Shown here in pieces: positions 23,323-34,965 of a stretch of 64,000 bases of DNA. Location: NCBI GenBank assembly GCA_963971225.1, contig OZ020267.1, positions 98,499,536 to 98,563,535 of the forward strand, written 5' to 3'. How positions within the stretch are numbered: position 1 is the first letter of the stretch; every line of letters begins with the position of its first letter. A program made the translations under genes and the position numbers. This DNA is from Melieria omissa (taxonomy: Eukaryota > Arthropoda > Insecta > Diptera > Ulidiidae). The notes beneath the pieces are model-generated. The model ran no database searches. It was not told the origin of the DNA and saw nothing but the letters and a program-made list of their open reading frames with translations.

Positions 23323-24834
23323 AATAAATTCATCAATAAGTGTTCAGTCATCAGTAATTTCAGCAGTTCAACGCCGCGCAACCACAGACTGCGGCCACTT
23401 GGGCGTAGTTTTGTTTGCTGCCACTTTGGTTGCGTTGTTGTGGCATCTACTGATTTCTGTTTACTATCAAATCGACAGCCACAATGTCTGCGCTGTCAGA
23501 CCACACCCGGCAGCCTCCGACCTAAAGAATAACAAAAAAATCGCGCAGCTGCGCCAGTTGAACCGCACCCGCAGTCGCTCACGCAGCAAAACATTAAAAG
23601 TCAAATAATAAAACCACAAATCGAGACGGAAGAAAAGAGAAAAGACGGCCGCACTGATTGTTGTTGCATTCATACAATTTTCATCATTTTTTTTGTATTT
23701 TTTATAATTTTTATTGTTTTTTTTAACATATTTTTCGAGTAGATATTGTGTGAGTCTCAAGGGTTCAATTGAATTGAAAGGCTCAGACTGAGAGTCTGGC
23801 TGACTGGTCGAATTGGCTTGTGGGCCGACCAAGCCCCGAAAAGCGTCGCACAGCCATTGTCTGCCGTTCGGCGTTCAGCTACTTGTGCCCAAAGTGCCAA
23901 TGTGCGTTATTTATTTGCTGTGAAGTAGCTGAAAGTAGCAGCGACAGAGGCTGCCAACGCACACATCGACAAAACGAGGCGGCGTGTTGTCAGTGGGTGA
24001 TCTACAAAGATTTGTTGGTAGCAATTGTTGTTGTAATTGTCTACTGTCTCACTGCCGCCTGCACAATGTACTTTTTCAAGTGTGCTCAATGCCATAAATG
24101 GTGCTTTGTTGTTGTTGTTGTTTCGATTCTCTCAATTTTACTTTTGAGCCATTAAAAAGTAAATGTTTTTGTGATTTTTTTTTGTTTTCGCTTGGCAGCC
24201 AAATTGTTGCTAACAAATTGCAAAACAAAAGCCATTGAGCTGTTGCCGTTTAATTGAAACAATCGACAGCTTGGCAACAAAATTTTAATTTGGCCTTTGA
24301 AAAATTGTCTGAGGCGTTGATGTCTCTCAGCTGGCGTTGTTTCTAAAGTTCATAACATTTTTTTGTTTGGCCCATTTATCGACCTTGTTCCATGCGCTGC
24401 AGCAATAACGAGTTATTGTTCTGATATTATCAGTTTTCCAATTATATAACAAGTCGAAGGCTATTGACGACATTTTGGGCTCGGCCAAGTGCCACCAAAG
24501 TTGGCTCAATTCGATTATTGTCAGATTTTAATCAGCCGCGTGACAGCTGCTAAATCGTCCAGCTGACTGAGATGTGAGATGTGACACATAAATGTGCCCA
24601 ACAGATGGTCTACAATGTCTGTCCATATAATTTGTTCCAGCTTAGATTTTCGTAATGCAGACAATTTTTAAGGTGAGGCAAATCAATTGTGAGAAACTTG
24701 AAGGCACAAAAATGTGTACCTATTGTTTTTTTATGATATTTATAAGCTTTGTGAATATTTATATTCAAAAGAAAGTTGCCGTTTGTAGTTTGTTTTTTTA
24801 TGATATTTTTAAACTTTGTGTAGATAACGAAAAG

Positions 24835-25818
24835 AAAGTTGCGTTTTCAACTAATTCTAAATTTGTAAGTAGTAAACTGCCCACATATTTTTTGCCTGAA
24901 AATCAAAGTCAATGCGAAGAAGAATTAATTGAACCCAATCTATTCGGAGTCGATTAACAAGGAAAATATTAAAAAAAAAAATATTTAAGAGGCTATTAGA
25001 GAATTTGTGAAAACGTCTACGTAGGATCCAGCGACTTCACTGGTCTCTTGCTATATCTAAATTCTTTATCTCTCTGTCTATGATCGAAAAGCTAACAGCT
25101 TTCGGGAGATACAAAGATTCGAAGCCGAAGTCCACGAGTTCACTTTATAAGAATCATGAAATTCTAATTTTTTTGAGGTTAGCAAAGATGCAGTTAATAA
25201 TATCCAACAGGTTTTAAGGGTATTTAGAAAAAAAGTTGATTTTTTTAACTAATTTAAGAATTGCTATTGTATTGTATAATTGTATTGTTGATATTTTTTA
25301 TTTGTCTCAAGAATCTTTCGAACCTAATCTATTCGAAGTTCATTAACAAAGAAAAAATTAAAAAGTATTCAGTACTCAATAAGTATATTTGTGAAAACCA
25401 GCGACTTCACTTGTCTTTTACTATAAGTAAACTCTATGATCGGAAAGCCAGAAGCTTATAATAGTTCATAGTTCAGTAGATACGAAGATTTATAAGAAAC
25501 ATTAGTGATGGTTCGGTCATACTGAAGCCGAAGTCGATGTGTTCACCTCAAAAGAATCAGTAGAATGTGAGTTTTTCGGGGTTGGAAAAAAAAACATTAC
25601 AAAATAACCTGTGGTTCTAAAAAAGAAAGTTGTTTTTTCAACTGATTGAAGATTTGTTAGTAGTAACCTATCGATATTTTTTAATTATCTGAAGCCAGTC
25701 GATGCATTCACCTTATAAGAATTAGTTTAACCTGATCTATTCGGAGCCGATTAACAAAGAAAAAATCAATGAAATCTACGTCTACGAAATATTCTACAAC
25801 ATAACTGATCTGTAACTA
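24835..25818. repeat. 395-bp tandem array, left part
   Basis: Units start near 24835, 25232 and 25626 (offsets 397 and 394 bp at the AAAGTTG anchor). Each carries 'tcaactaattnaag', 'gaacctaatctattcgg', 'gattaacaaagaaaa', 'cagcgacttcact', 'tatgatcggaaa' and 'gaagccgaagtc'. The third unit is broken by a retrotransposon at 25819. A shorter 70-bp-scale duplication around 'tttttttatgatattt' precedes it (24725-24834). Confidence 0.85.
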
Positions 25819-26844
25819 GGTAGGTAGGTAGGTGTGGCTGCTCCAGGAGGAGCACACTTAGGCCAGGCGGCCCATTGTGATACCACATGAGATCGAGCAT
25901 CATTTCGCTCACTCGTTAAACCAGTTGGAGCTATTAACGAAGCTTAACTAGTAGACGGCGTATGGTCTTATCAGCTACATCTTCTAGACTTCCGAAGAAG
26001 AAGTTGCCTAAGTAGGTCTGCCTTCTTCTGGATAAGGCAGGACAGTAACAAAGGAAGTGAGGAATATTCTCTTCCTCCTCCTCGTCCAGACAGCTGCGAC
26101 AAAAGTCGTTCGAAAACAGCCCCATCCCTTTTGCGTGGGTACCGATTAGGCAGTGACCCGTAAGGACACCGATCATGATTCTGATCTGGACTCTGTTTAG
26201 TGAGAGGAGTTCTTTAGAACGTCGAGGATTTAATGTTGGTCAAAGTTGGCGCGCAAGGAGGCTTGTGTTGCCTTCAATGGGTACGAAGCTTAAATGTTAG
26301 AAGAGGGATACCGAGCGTGGTTAACTCTTGGCCTAACTGCTCAGTAGTGCCCTGTCTCGCGAGCTCATCTGCTCTACAGTTCCCTGGAATATCCCTATGA
26401 CCTGGAACCCAGCATAGGCAAATATGAAGCTGCTTGGCAGTCTTGTTGAGAGATTTGCTACAGCTGAGAACAGTCTTTGATGTTATTTTGACCGCATCCA
26501 GAGTTCTAAGAGCTGATTAGCTGTCCGATAATATAAGGATACCAGTAGCCGATATCCTGTTTACCCTGAGCCAATCGGAGGCTGCACAGATTGCTGTGAC
26601 CTCAGCCTGGAAGACACTACAGTACTACAGCCGGACCTTCAAATTAAGGTTTAATCTTTCTGAGTAGATATCACAGCCCACCTGACCAAGCAATTTCGAT
26701 CCATCCGTATAAATATGGACATCACCGCTGGCAGGGAGCGCACCCAGCTCCCATTCGGCTCTAGATGGGATTACAACCTTATAGTCCTTATCAAAGGACA
26801 GGCTGGGTGTCATGTAGTAAACATTCTGAGATATGCCTTTGAAA
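25819..26844 (-). mobile_element. 5'-truncated non-LTR retrotransposon
   Basis: The insertion lies on the minus strand between 13-bp target duplications, 25806-25818 (TGATCTGTAACTA) and 26845-26857 (TGATTTGTAACTA), which differ by one base. Its 3' end is a (TACC)n tail, seen as GGTAGGTAGGTAGG on the plus strand. The tail is preceded by a TGGTATCACAATGGGCCGCC-type 3' UTR typical of insect I/LOA/R1-group LINEs. At 1,026 bp it is far shorter than a full element of several kb, so it is 5'-truncated as expected from target-primed reverse transcription. It interrupts the 395-bp array. Confidence 0.9.
25934..26820 (-). pseudogene. LINE ORF2 remnant: RNase H and zinc knuckle
   Basis: Reading the minus strand, 26813-26625 encodes an RNase H start: VHIYTDGSKLLGQVGCDIYS, with the TDGS motif containing the first catalytic Asp. 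The middle (26620-26180) is broken by stops and frameshifts. At 26176-25934 comes VLTGHCLIGTHAKGMG, then CRSC, EEEEENIPHFLCYCPAL, the CX2C...HX3C knuckle at the C-terminus of I/LOA/R1-type second ORFs. Endonuclease and reverse transcriptase domains are missing because of 5' truncation. The family is secure; the exact clade is uncertain. Not functional. Confidence 0.88.
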
Positions 26845-26925
26845 TGATTTGTAACTAACTATTTTTAAATACTGTTTGTGATCGGAAAGTCAGCCGTCTA
26901 AAATTAAATCTTCATAATTTACATA
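26845..26925. repeat. 395-bp tandem array, right part
   Basis: After the target duplication, sequence resumes with 'actgtttgtgatcggaaagtcagccgtctaa', matching the 'ctatgatcggaaagccagaagctt' portion of the preceding units. This shows the LINE landed inside an existing third unit. Confidence 0.75.
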
Positions 26926-27460
26926 AAACGAAGACTTGACAATAAAATGCTTTCTTTTATTTAATTAAATCTTCTTACAAAAAATTAAAAATTTAACAAA
27001 TATAAAAAAACAAAAACAAAATTTTAAAAAATATTTAAAAACAAAAATAATTCTTATTCTATTTTTAAGAAAAAGGAAAAGAAATAAGAAAAAAATAAAA
27101 CAAACAAAAATTAAAAAAAAAAACAAAATAACGTTTTCTTATTGATTGAAAACGAAGACTTAACAATAAAATGCTTTCTTACAAAAAAATAAAAAATTAA
27201 AAAATATAAAAAAATAACAAAAATTAGAATAAGAAAAAGATATAAGAAAAAAAAAACAATTAAAAAATTATAAACAAAATTAAGTATTCTTATTGTTTGA
27301 AAACGAAGACTTAACATTACAATGCTTTTTTGTATTTAATACAATTTTCTTACAAAAAATTATTTCAAATAAAAAAAAGAAAAATTAAAAAAAAGAAAAA
27401 TACAAAAATTAAAATTAAAATAAACAAAAAGAAAATTTCATTTTCTTATTTATGATATCA
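26926..27460. repeat. A-rich tandem repeat, three units
   Basis: Three copies of 'aaacgaagacttaacaataaaatgcttt...cttacaaaaaatt' begin at about 26926, 27150 and 27300, separated by variable purine-rich A/G filler. The plus strand is strongly A-rich throughout. Confidence 0.8.
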
Positions 27461-28931
27461 TGGATGGATTTAGTTGATGTATTAAACTACATTACATAAC
27501 CTAGTTTTGTATAAAATATTATAAAAAATAAAGACAAAAAAAGGAAGCCGAACTACGTGTTTTAGAAAATAACTTTTGAGAATACGAATTTCATTTCGTT
27601 CAAAATCACCAAGAATTAAGCTAACCGATCTTAGCTCAGCTTCATTCTCCATGAATTTGTTTTCAAGCCTCAACAACAATTCTACAAAACATTGCACCTC
27701 ACATCAGCGAATCCGGGCAAAAAGCCCCATCACTCTGTAGGTGTGCTGTGTTTACACGAAAAGCAAACATTTTCGATGCAAACACAAAAATGCGCAAAAT
27801 AAATAAATGCGCTCATTAAATCGCCCTTTACGAGCGCTAAGCGCTGAAAACACACACACACTGCAATTTGCATTTAAGCCAAACGCAAATTTTCACAAGG
27901 ATTTACTACACTGTCGGCTTTATTTTTTGTCAACAACCAAATAAACAAACAAACAAGCAGAGCCAACGAAGAGGCGAACAAATACAATGCAACAATTGGC
28001 AACGCGAGACAGAATTGCGGCACAGCAGTTAGCAGAGCGCAAAAGCTTTTACCAAACAAAGTCAACACGGCTTTGGCAACAGGAACAAAAACAACAACGC
28101 TTATTTGAGCACATTGCTATGTGTTTGGTTGTTGTTGTTATTGCACGCAACGCCATTGCAATTTGAAGATCATGGACCAATGTGCGCATACAACAACAAC
28201 AACAATGATAACTTCCCAACAACGCAACTGCATCCTTCCTGCCTGCCCGCAATCGGCCAACTCAACGGCCGTGTGGCCAAGCGAAAATGGTTTGGCCAAG
28301 TCAGGTTTTTGGTCATTGCAACTTGTTGTGGCAGTGACGGCCAACTCTAATCATAGCCTGGCTTGGCAGTGCAAACTGTTGTTGTTGTTGTTTTTGTTTT
28401 TTTGCTGCCTATTTGATGACGACTTGATTGGTTGTGTATTTTTTTTGTATATTTTTTTTGCGTCGCTGTAGTTGTTTTTGCTTTTGGGGTCGTTGCACTT
28501 GAGGTCGTTGAGTGGCAGGCCGCATGACGCTTGTTGGTGTGTTGGTGTGTGTGTGTGTGTGCGCTATAAAATATGTGTAATAAATTGCAATTTTGCATTT
28601 GATATGCTATCTTTGCGTTGTTTCCTCCACTTCTCCACTTCCATTCAATTAAACTAATAAAGTCGTTGGCGAAATGCGAAATGCCATTTTACGCACCGCT
28701 GGTCACCCCTAACAAACGAACAGCAACAATATGTTTGCAGCTGAATGCAGTTGTGATTGTTGCTTAAGTGTGGAGCGCATAAATTTTTGCTAAACTAGGC
28801 GCACAATTTGTCAATTAAAATCATATTCAATAAAGTTTTTTTTTACATTTTTAAATCATAATTTTTTGTAATATTTTAGACTTCAATATATAAAGTTAAG
28901 TAAAGAGAAATTATTTATTATTTTAACAATA
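27461..28931. other. Non-coding stretch, no gene seen
   Basis: Unique-looking sequence with CAA/TTG and GT tracts (28121-28139, 28187-28205, 28377-28391, 28545-28562). The several 60-116-codon frames on both strands of 28049-28598 are overlapping shadows over these tracts. Confidence 0.6.
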
Positions 28932-29570
28932 GATGACTTTAGTAATTTGTAGCTTGAGTTGTAAATGTGAGTGCGATCGAGCTACGCTAGATGGCGTTAG
29001 AGAGATAAGAAATCGTACTAAAAAAATTTCTGAGACAGTAGTTTGATTTCTTGAACCTGCATCAACTATGGACAATAGCCAAGAGCTGTGAAAGATGTAC
29101 CAAGCTCTGAAAGGCCAATCGTTGAAAAAGTCGATAAAGTCATGAAAATCTAAAATCCGACTATCATGTAAGATGTTTTGATTGTTCAGGAGCTGCTTGA
29201 AAAGGCCTGCATATAAAAAGAAGCTCAATCTATGAGTTAACAGAAAAACTTAATGGATCGTATTTCCATCTCCGAATAGCAAAAAAATCGACTCATTTCT
29301 GAGTCGAAAGTGGATCATTTACGATAACGTACAGCGAAAGGGGTTAGTTCCACCCTTACCCCTGCGGTGAGCCGCGGCAAACAATGGTCAAGCCAGGATT
29401 GACGATCAGCTAGGTTTTACCGAGTGTTTGGTGGAATTGGCAGGGAATTATTTACCGTGAGCTTCTTCCCTACGGCCAAACTCATAATTCGGGCCTGTAT
29501 GGTCGACGATTGGATCATCTGAAGGCAGCAATCGCCTAGAAGCGGTCAGATTTGCCAATAAGAGAAGAAT
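28932..29570 (+). pseudogene. Degraded mariner transposon (family A, copy 2)
   Basis: Plus-strand relative of the copies at 2240 and 52080. The 5' leader (28932-29068) contains 'gactttagtaatttg' and 'atcgtactaaaaaaatttctgagaca', shared by all three. The start codon at 29069 (MDNSQEL) is followed by a deletion, then RPIVEKVDKVM, NLMDRISIS, a broken catalytic block (SKVDHLRYNVQRK), and in other frames TMVKPGLT, WWNWQG and RELLPYGQTHNSG. The reading stops after LDHLKAAIA, before the second and third catalytic Asp. The first catalytic Asp block is unrecognisable. Clearly inactive. Confidence 0.85.
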
Positions 29571-30638
29571 TGTATATTATTTTAAGATTTGTTTTCATTA
29601 TTTCATTTCCTGCGAAAACTATTCAATTTCATGCAAAACATATGGATTATTTTTTACTTATTTTTACACCTTATAAATATTTTAAACCCTTCAGAACCCT
29701 CAAGTTTCCCTAACTAAACAAAATGTTAAAAATGTTTAAATATAGTTTAAAATAAATATTGAATCTACTTTTAATTATTTTTTATTATATTTCTTTTATT
29801 TTTTTGTTCTCTTTCTTATGTTTTATTTATTTATGTTGTATTTACATTTTGATTTTTTTTTAATTTTATTAATTATTTTTTATTAATTGTTAATTAATTC
29901 TTATTTATTATTATTATTATTATTTTTATTTTTTTCATTTTTATTTTTTAGACTTAACTAAAAACTAAAAAAATATTTAACAAATATCAGACAACTTCAG
30001 ACTTTAATTTGTTCTTTTAGGACTTAGTTGTGTTGTTTTTAACTTACTAAATTATTAAAATATTTTTTTATTTACATGTTTTTGTATTTTGTTTTGTTTT
30101 TGTAGATTTAAATTTTTTAATATGTTTATATTAACTACACGCTTAATTGTTTTTATATTATTTTTCTTTTACTTTTGCTTTCCTTTTATTTAATATTTAT
30201 ATATGTTGTATATAAAATTTATTTTTTAGGCTTAACTAAATAAAAATTTTAATATTAATATTAATAAAATTTAATAAAAAAATAAATTTAACATTAATAT
30301 TAATAATATTAATATTAATTAATTATTAAATTCTAGTTTGTTTCATTTTTTACTGTTTTTATATATTTTTTATATTGTTTTTTCACAAATAATTGTGTTA
30401 TTATTCTTTTATTTTTTTTTAATATTATTTTCATTATTTTATTATATTTTTGTTTCATTATTTTTATTATTTTTACTTTTTTTAAACATTGATTGTTGTT
30501 TAAATGTGTATTTATATGTTTTTGCGTTTGAATTTGTTTTTGTATGCACTTCTACACAAAATAAATTGATTTTTTTATACTACACCTTATAAATATTAAA
30601 AAAATCATACCCCAATCATCTTTTTTCATCATCATCAT
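29571..30638. repeat. Extremely AT-rich repeat region
   Basis: About 1 kb of T-rich plus-strand sequence. A module 'ccttataaatatt...gaaccctcaagttt...aaaatgtt' occurs at 29667 and reappears at 31160; a partial module lies at 30585. The phrase 'ttttttagacttaactaaa' also recurs (29948, 30224, 31319). Frames here (30338-30592) are Phe/Leu strings. Confidence 0.7.
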
Positions 30639-31157
30639 CATTTTTTTAAGCATATTTTATGTTTGGTTTTTAATTTGGCTTTAAAACATAACAAAAAGCA
30701 CGGAAGATTTCTTTCCGAAAACCATTCAATAAAATAGAAAGAGAAAAGAAGACTCAACGGAGTCATTTTGACTTCTTTGAGCATTCTTGTGTTAACTTAT
30801 CAAGGACTCGAACCCTATCACTTGTTCTGAAGGATTTTTACAACCTTAAACATTTCAACAATTTATTTTATCACCTTTAACTATCGACAACAGCTTGAAC
30901 CAACGTTCTTCGAAGACGTTCACAAATGCAGTAAAATTAAAACCACCAATAAAGCTGGCAACTGCAATTTGTTGTTGTTGATGTGCCCATGCCCTGCGCC
31001 GACTAATAACATTGCACTGTCGGCATGAAAGTCTGTCGAGTGGTCAATGGTCAGCAGTAGCAACGGCAACAGCAATTGCTGTCGAGTTGATTGCACCCAA
31101 TGCAACTCTGCGTCGGCAATTGCCGCTCACATTGCTGTGGTTAGTAGTCGCTGGTCG
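30639..31157. repeat. 519-bp direct segmental duplication, copy 1
   Basis: Matches 35313-35832 end to end. The outer parts are almost identical: roughly one difference in the first 170 bp and one in the last 230 bp. The centre (about 30805-30930) has many substitutions and small indels. It is embedded in AT-rich repeat sequence, between two 'cttataaatattaaaaaaat' 20-mers (30585-30604 and 31162-31181). Both copies carry the same 45-plus-codon plus frame (MHCRHESL...), with no known domain. Confidence 0.93.
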
Positions 31158-31690
31158 GTCGCTTATAAATATTAAAAAAATTCCGAACCCTCAAGTTTTC
31201 TTAGACAAAGAAAATGTTATTAAAAGCTACTTTTAAGAATTTGTTAATGATTTTGTTACTGTTTTCCTTCTATTTAATGTTTAGTTATGTTGTCTTTATA
31301 TTTTTTATATTTATTTTTTTAGAATTAACTAAATAAATATTTTCATATTTTTTTAATTCCCTTTTTCTTTATTTTTTTCTGTCAGACTCAAGTAAGTTCT
31401 TTTAAAAATTAATGGTTAACTTTTTTTTTATTATTTACATTTTTATTCTTATTTCATTATTTTAATCAGTCAAATATTTGTATTAATTGTATTTTTTTTG
31501 CATTTTCATTAATGGTTATTTATTAATTTAATTTATTAATATTATAATTTTGTTGTATTATTTATTAATATCATAATTTTTTATATTATATTATAATATT
31601 ATAATATTATATTTTTAATTTTTTTTTAATTTTTTTTATTAATTTATCAAAAATAATTCTTAATTTTTTCTGAGTGCTACATATTTCACA
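31158..31690. repeat. AT-rich repeat region, right part
   Basis: Resumes the 'cttataaatatt...ccgaaccctcaagtttt' module, then AT-rich filler with 'tattatattataatattataatatta'-like self-complementary sequence near 31580-31610. Confidence 0.65.
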
Positions 31691-33124
31691 ACTCAACAAC
31701 CAGTGTTGCCAACTTGTCTGGTAATAAAAACACATAAACAAGTCTACCTCGTAAGTGTCTTAATTAAAGAATTTTCACTTTTCTACTTTTTATTCAACTC
31801 TACCAGCCAGAAATTCTGATCCACTTCAACTTTTGCTTTTTGCAATTTGTTGTTGTTATTGCAGCCACTGTCACTGCAAGTGCTCAACGCTGTAGCGATT
31901 TTTCGCAATTTTTGCCACTTTACGTTTCGTTTTCATTATTGTTACATTTTATTATTTTTCTTTTGAGGTAAAAAAGTTTCACCACTTTCGTTGTAATTTT
32001 AAATTTTGCGCCCTGCGCACATTTCGTACCTTTCACACTTCAGCTGGCCGCCTCAGTTGGCGGCCTTTCGGCACATGTTTATTGCTGAAAATTACTTGTG
32101 CACTTTTGCCGCAAGTGCTCGTAAACTTGAAATTAATTAATTTGTGTGCCAGATTTTTGTGCTTTGTGCCGCTCCGCACGCACCCGTCGCCCATTTCTTT
32201 GCATCGGTTAATTGCAGCGCGTGCTGTTGCGCTTTGTTGCCGTAGGAGGAGTGCTTCGGGTTAAGGTTTTAACAAGTTTTTTCCTATGTCTTTCTTTGGT
32301 TTAAACATTTTTGTATTTCTGCTTTTTTTCTTTCTTCTTTCAATGCCCAAGTAACTGCAAATTATTTTACATTTCTACAGTTTGGCTTTTATTGTTGGCA
32401 GCAAAATGGGTCAAGTTTGTGAGAAAATTAACAATTACTATACATTTTTGCAAAGTGTGCTTTTTTTTGCAAATGTTTAAATATGAATATGAAGTTTTAA
32501 AATGCTGACTTAATTAAGTGGATGGAGGAAAACAAGATTTCTGGAGTCGTAAAAAATTGTTCCAAAAGTCAGGAGTCAGGAGGTTGCTCACCTATGCCAA
32601 ATATCACTCAAGAGACATAATTAGTCACAAATGAACATTGCAAAGCTTACCTGAAAAGAGAAAAAAGAAATAGTTTATTAGAGCAATTATTCATTCATAA
32701 TGTGGGATAAAATTACAAAACTTAAATTTCAGTCCTTATTTGATATACGTAATCAGACTGAAATTGGTATAACTATAGCTATGAAATATAGTAAAATTAG
32801 TCAAAATAACTTTGGTCAGCCTAATGAAGTCGTAAGCTAAATCACTCAAATAAGAATCCATTTAGCTGTGGATGTATGATTTGTCAAATATTAACAAAGC
32901 ACAGTTTAGACAAAAGAATGTTTACTAAAATCGAACTAAATATTAAAGAAGTTGTTCCTAAGCCAAATTAGTCTCCAAAATTGTGGCCCATTGTGCTTGA
33001 TGGGCTTCAGTTTTGTATTAATCTATACTTAATTAATCTATAAAACATGTTTTAACAAAATTTGAAAAAAAAATTGATTCCTCTGCATTGTTGGAAGCCA
33101 GTTTTATATATGAAAATCCATAAA
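31691..33124. other. Non-coding stretch, no gene seen
   Basis: Unique-looking sequence. A 'cagtgttgccaactt' motif at 31701 resembles one end of the element at 4159 but has no partner nearby. No supported gene. Confidence 0.6.
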
Positions 33125-33424
33125 GTCCTCGTTCCATCTACTTCGATTACTTGTCTCAATTTTTATTAAATCTTGATGCAGTCACTTTCCTGGTCCATTT
33201 TTAGGCTTGTCCATGTTATGAAAAAGGGAATCTATATAAAACTTTTTATGAAATTGCAGAAACGTTTCTCTTTTTTATAAAATTAATTACTTGAAATCCA
33301 CAGTAATCACTTACCGCAAATTTAGTAAAGAAAAAATTGTTGGTTCTTGGTTCAATCGACATAACACTTAACACACAAAATTCCAATGTGTGGATTGAAG
33401 AAGCTAAATCACAGTAAGACTGAC

Positions 33425-33471
<47 letters not shown>

Positions 33472-33640
33472 TACTCATCTACTCAGAAGCCACTCACAGA
33501 AGTCACTCACAGAAGTCACTCATCAAATTCTTGTCCAAGTCCTTTGATTAAGTTCTCAGTTCTTAACTTCTAAATCTTGATGTAGCCATAACCTTAGTTC
33601 ATCTTTAGGCCTCGCTTTAGATATTTTAAGATAAATCCAT
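33125..33640. repeat. Imperfect duplication, about 404-bp period, with (ATC)n
   Basis: 'taaatcttgatgcagtcactttcctggtccatttttaggc' at 33167 matches 'taaatcttgatgtagccataaccttagttcatctttaggc' at 33571. Between lie an ATC run (33425-33469, about 15 units) and three copies of a 14-bp 'cagaagtcactca' unit (33482-33526). Confidence 0.75.
33425..33469. repeat. (ATC)n microsatellite
   Basis: About 15 perfect ATC units; on the minus strand they give a poly-Met run at the start of the 33246-33470 frame. Confidence 0.97.
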
Positions 33641-33699
33641 AGACATTTTTTTCAGGAAATTCTAAAAATGTTTTCAATTTTTTAATTTTTTTTATTTTA

Positions 33700-34111
33700 A
33701 AAATTTTTCAAATTATACGGTTTTTTGTGAAAAGTTGTATTTTTAACCACGTTTTTTGACCTGTTGAGGGTCATAAAAATTGAACAAAACAAAATTTCAA
33801 AAATCGTACTCGGAGAAGCATAGAGAAGTGTTTTATGAAGAAGTGAAAAAAAAAATTAGTCAAATCCGATGAAAATTACTTGTAGAAGTCATACCACAAA
33901 GTATAAAAAAGGTGATTTTCGGGAAAATGCGTTTAAAGATAACGGAAATGCTCGAAACGGCTGGAGGCGGCTATGTTTCCGGCTTCGAAAACCCAAGAAG
34001 GAATGTGTTTTTCACGAAACCGTTTATAAGACGTATTCCTTATATCCTCTATATTCAAAAAATGCAAAAAAAAATATCGATTTTTTCAATCCGCGTAAGC
34101 AGAAGACCCCC
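33700..34111 (-). mobile_element. Inverted, one-ended copy of the TTAA/GGGGGT element
   Basis: Its right end, GACCCCC followed by TTAAGTTTG at 34105-34120, is the inverse of CAAACTTAAGGGGGT at 34214-34228. Reading inward on the minus strand, 'gattgaaaaaatcgatatttttttttgcattttt' parallels 'ttcaaaaaatcgatttttttttgtgcattttt' of the neighbour. Further in, 'tttcgggaaaa.gcgtttaaag' is also shared. The distal terminus is not recognisable, so the left limit is approximate. Confidence 0.65.
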
Positions 34112-34222
34112 TTAAGTTTGGGAAAGTCAACTCTACAAAATGTTAGGCCTATTTCGAGAAATTGATAATGAAAACGCTCGGGTTAGAAAATTGTTCTCGA
34201 AATTGTAAAATTTCAAACTTAA

Positions 34223-34954
34223 GGGGGTGTTCTGTAGTAAAATTTTCAAAAAATCGATTTTTTTTTGTGCATTTTTCAACAGGTAATGTTGTTATCTATC
34301 GTATAAAAAAAGGTCTTTAATGAATTCGGACCGGAAAGTCATTTGTAAAGGAGGTTTCGTCACGCGCTCCGCCGAATTTCCACAGTACTTTCAGTGAACA
34401 AAAAACTTTAAACGCGTTTTTCCCGAAACCATGTTTTTCGAACTGGTTCACACGATTACAAATGATTGAGTAGACGGATTTTGATAATTTTTTTTTTTAA
34501 ATGTTTCTAAAAGTTGTCGCTATCGTCCGACGACGATTTTCGATTTTGTTATTAGTTAGTGTTAAATAAATTTTTTTCATTTGAAAAAATGGGAAAAAAA
34601 TTGTTTACTTTCAAGTCGCGCCATTTTGAGAATTTTGATGAAAAACAAAAAAGCTCCCGTCGGACGATAATCGGACTCATATAGATTACAACAAAAAAAA
34701 AATTTTCCGATTTCCATGTTTCAGACTGGAGCAATCGTGTGAACCGTCAACGCATGTTTTTTTGGAGGGCATCACTTTGCGGCGCTGCAGTGCAGCAACG
34801 AATCAATATTTTTTCAAACCTTATACTGAATTTTGTAGTTAAAAGTATAATAAAACATTGAAAAAAAACCGCATAAAAAAAAATTGAATAGTTACTTCAC
34901 AATAGAATTTCAAAAAACACCTAAGAAAACGAGCTGTTACTACAGAACACCCCC
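34223..34954. mobile_element. Non-autonomous TTAA-flanked DNA element
   Basis: Ends are the perfect 18-bp inverted repeats GGGGGTGTTCTGTAGTAA and its complement. They are flanked on both sides by TTAA (34219-34222 and 34955-34958), the target duplication used by piggyBac-group and some other transposases. The 732-bp interior has no domain-bearing frame. It sits head to head with an inverted relative at 33700-34111, about 110 bp away. Confidence 0.85.
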
Positions 34955-34965
34955 TTAAACTTCGA

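Larger units (their letters stand above)
20721..24640. other. Non-coding stretch, no supported gene
   Basis: Holds several simple repeats (listed separately), TTG tracts near 22220 and 24110, and many overlapping frames. The frame at 22378-22623 passes a 'cgccggtgagt' that could be a splice donor, but an 81-codon plus frame and a 73-codon minus frame overlap and neither shows a domain. The 121-codon minus frame at 23467-23832 is likewise unrecognised. Confidence 0.55.

Noticed and set aside
30790..30810. B-box-like AGGGTTCGAGTCC on the minus strand in the duplicated 519-bp block (also near 35480)
   Set aside because: No A box, anticodon arm or cloverleaf upstream; the match alone is insufficient for a tRNA or SINE.
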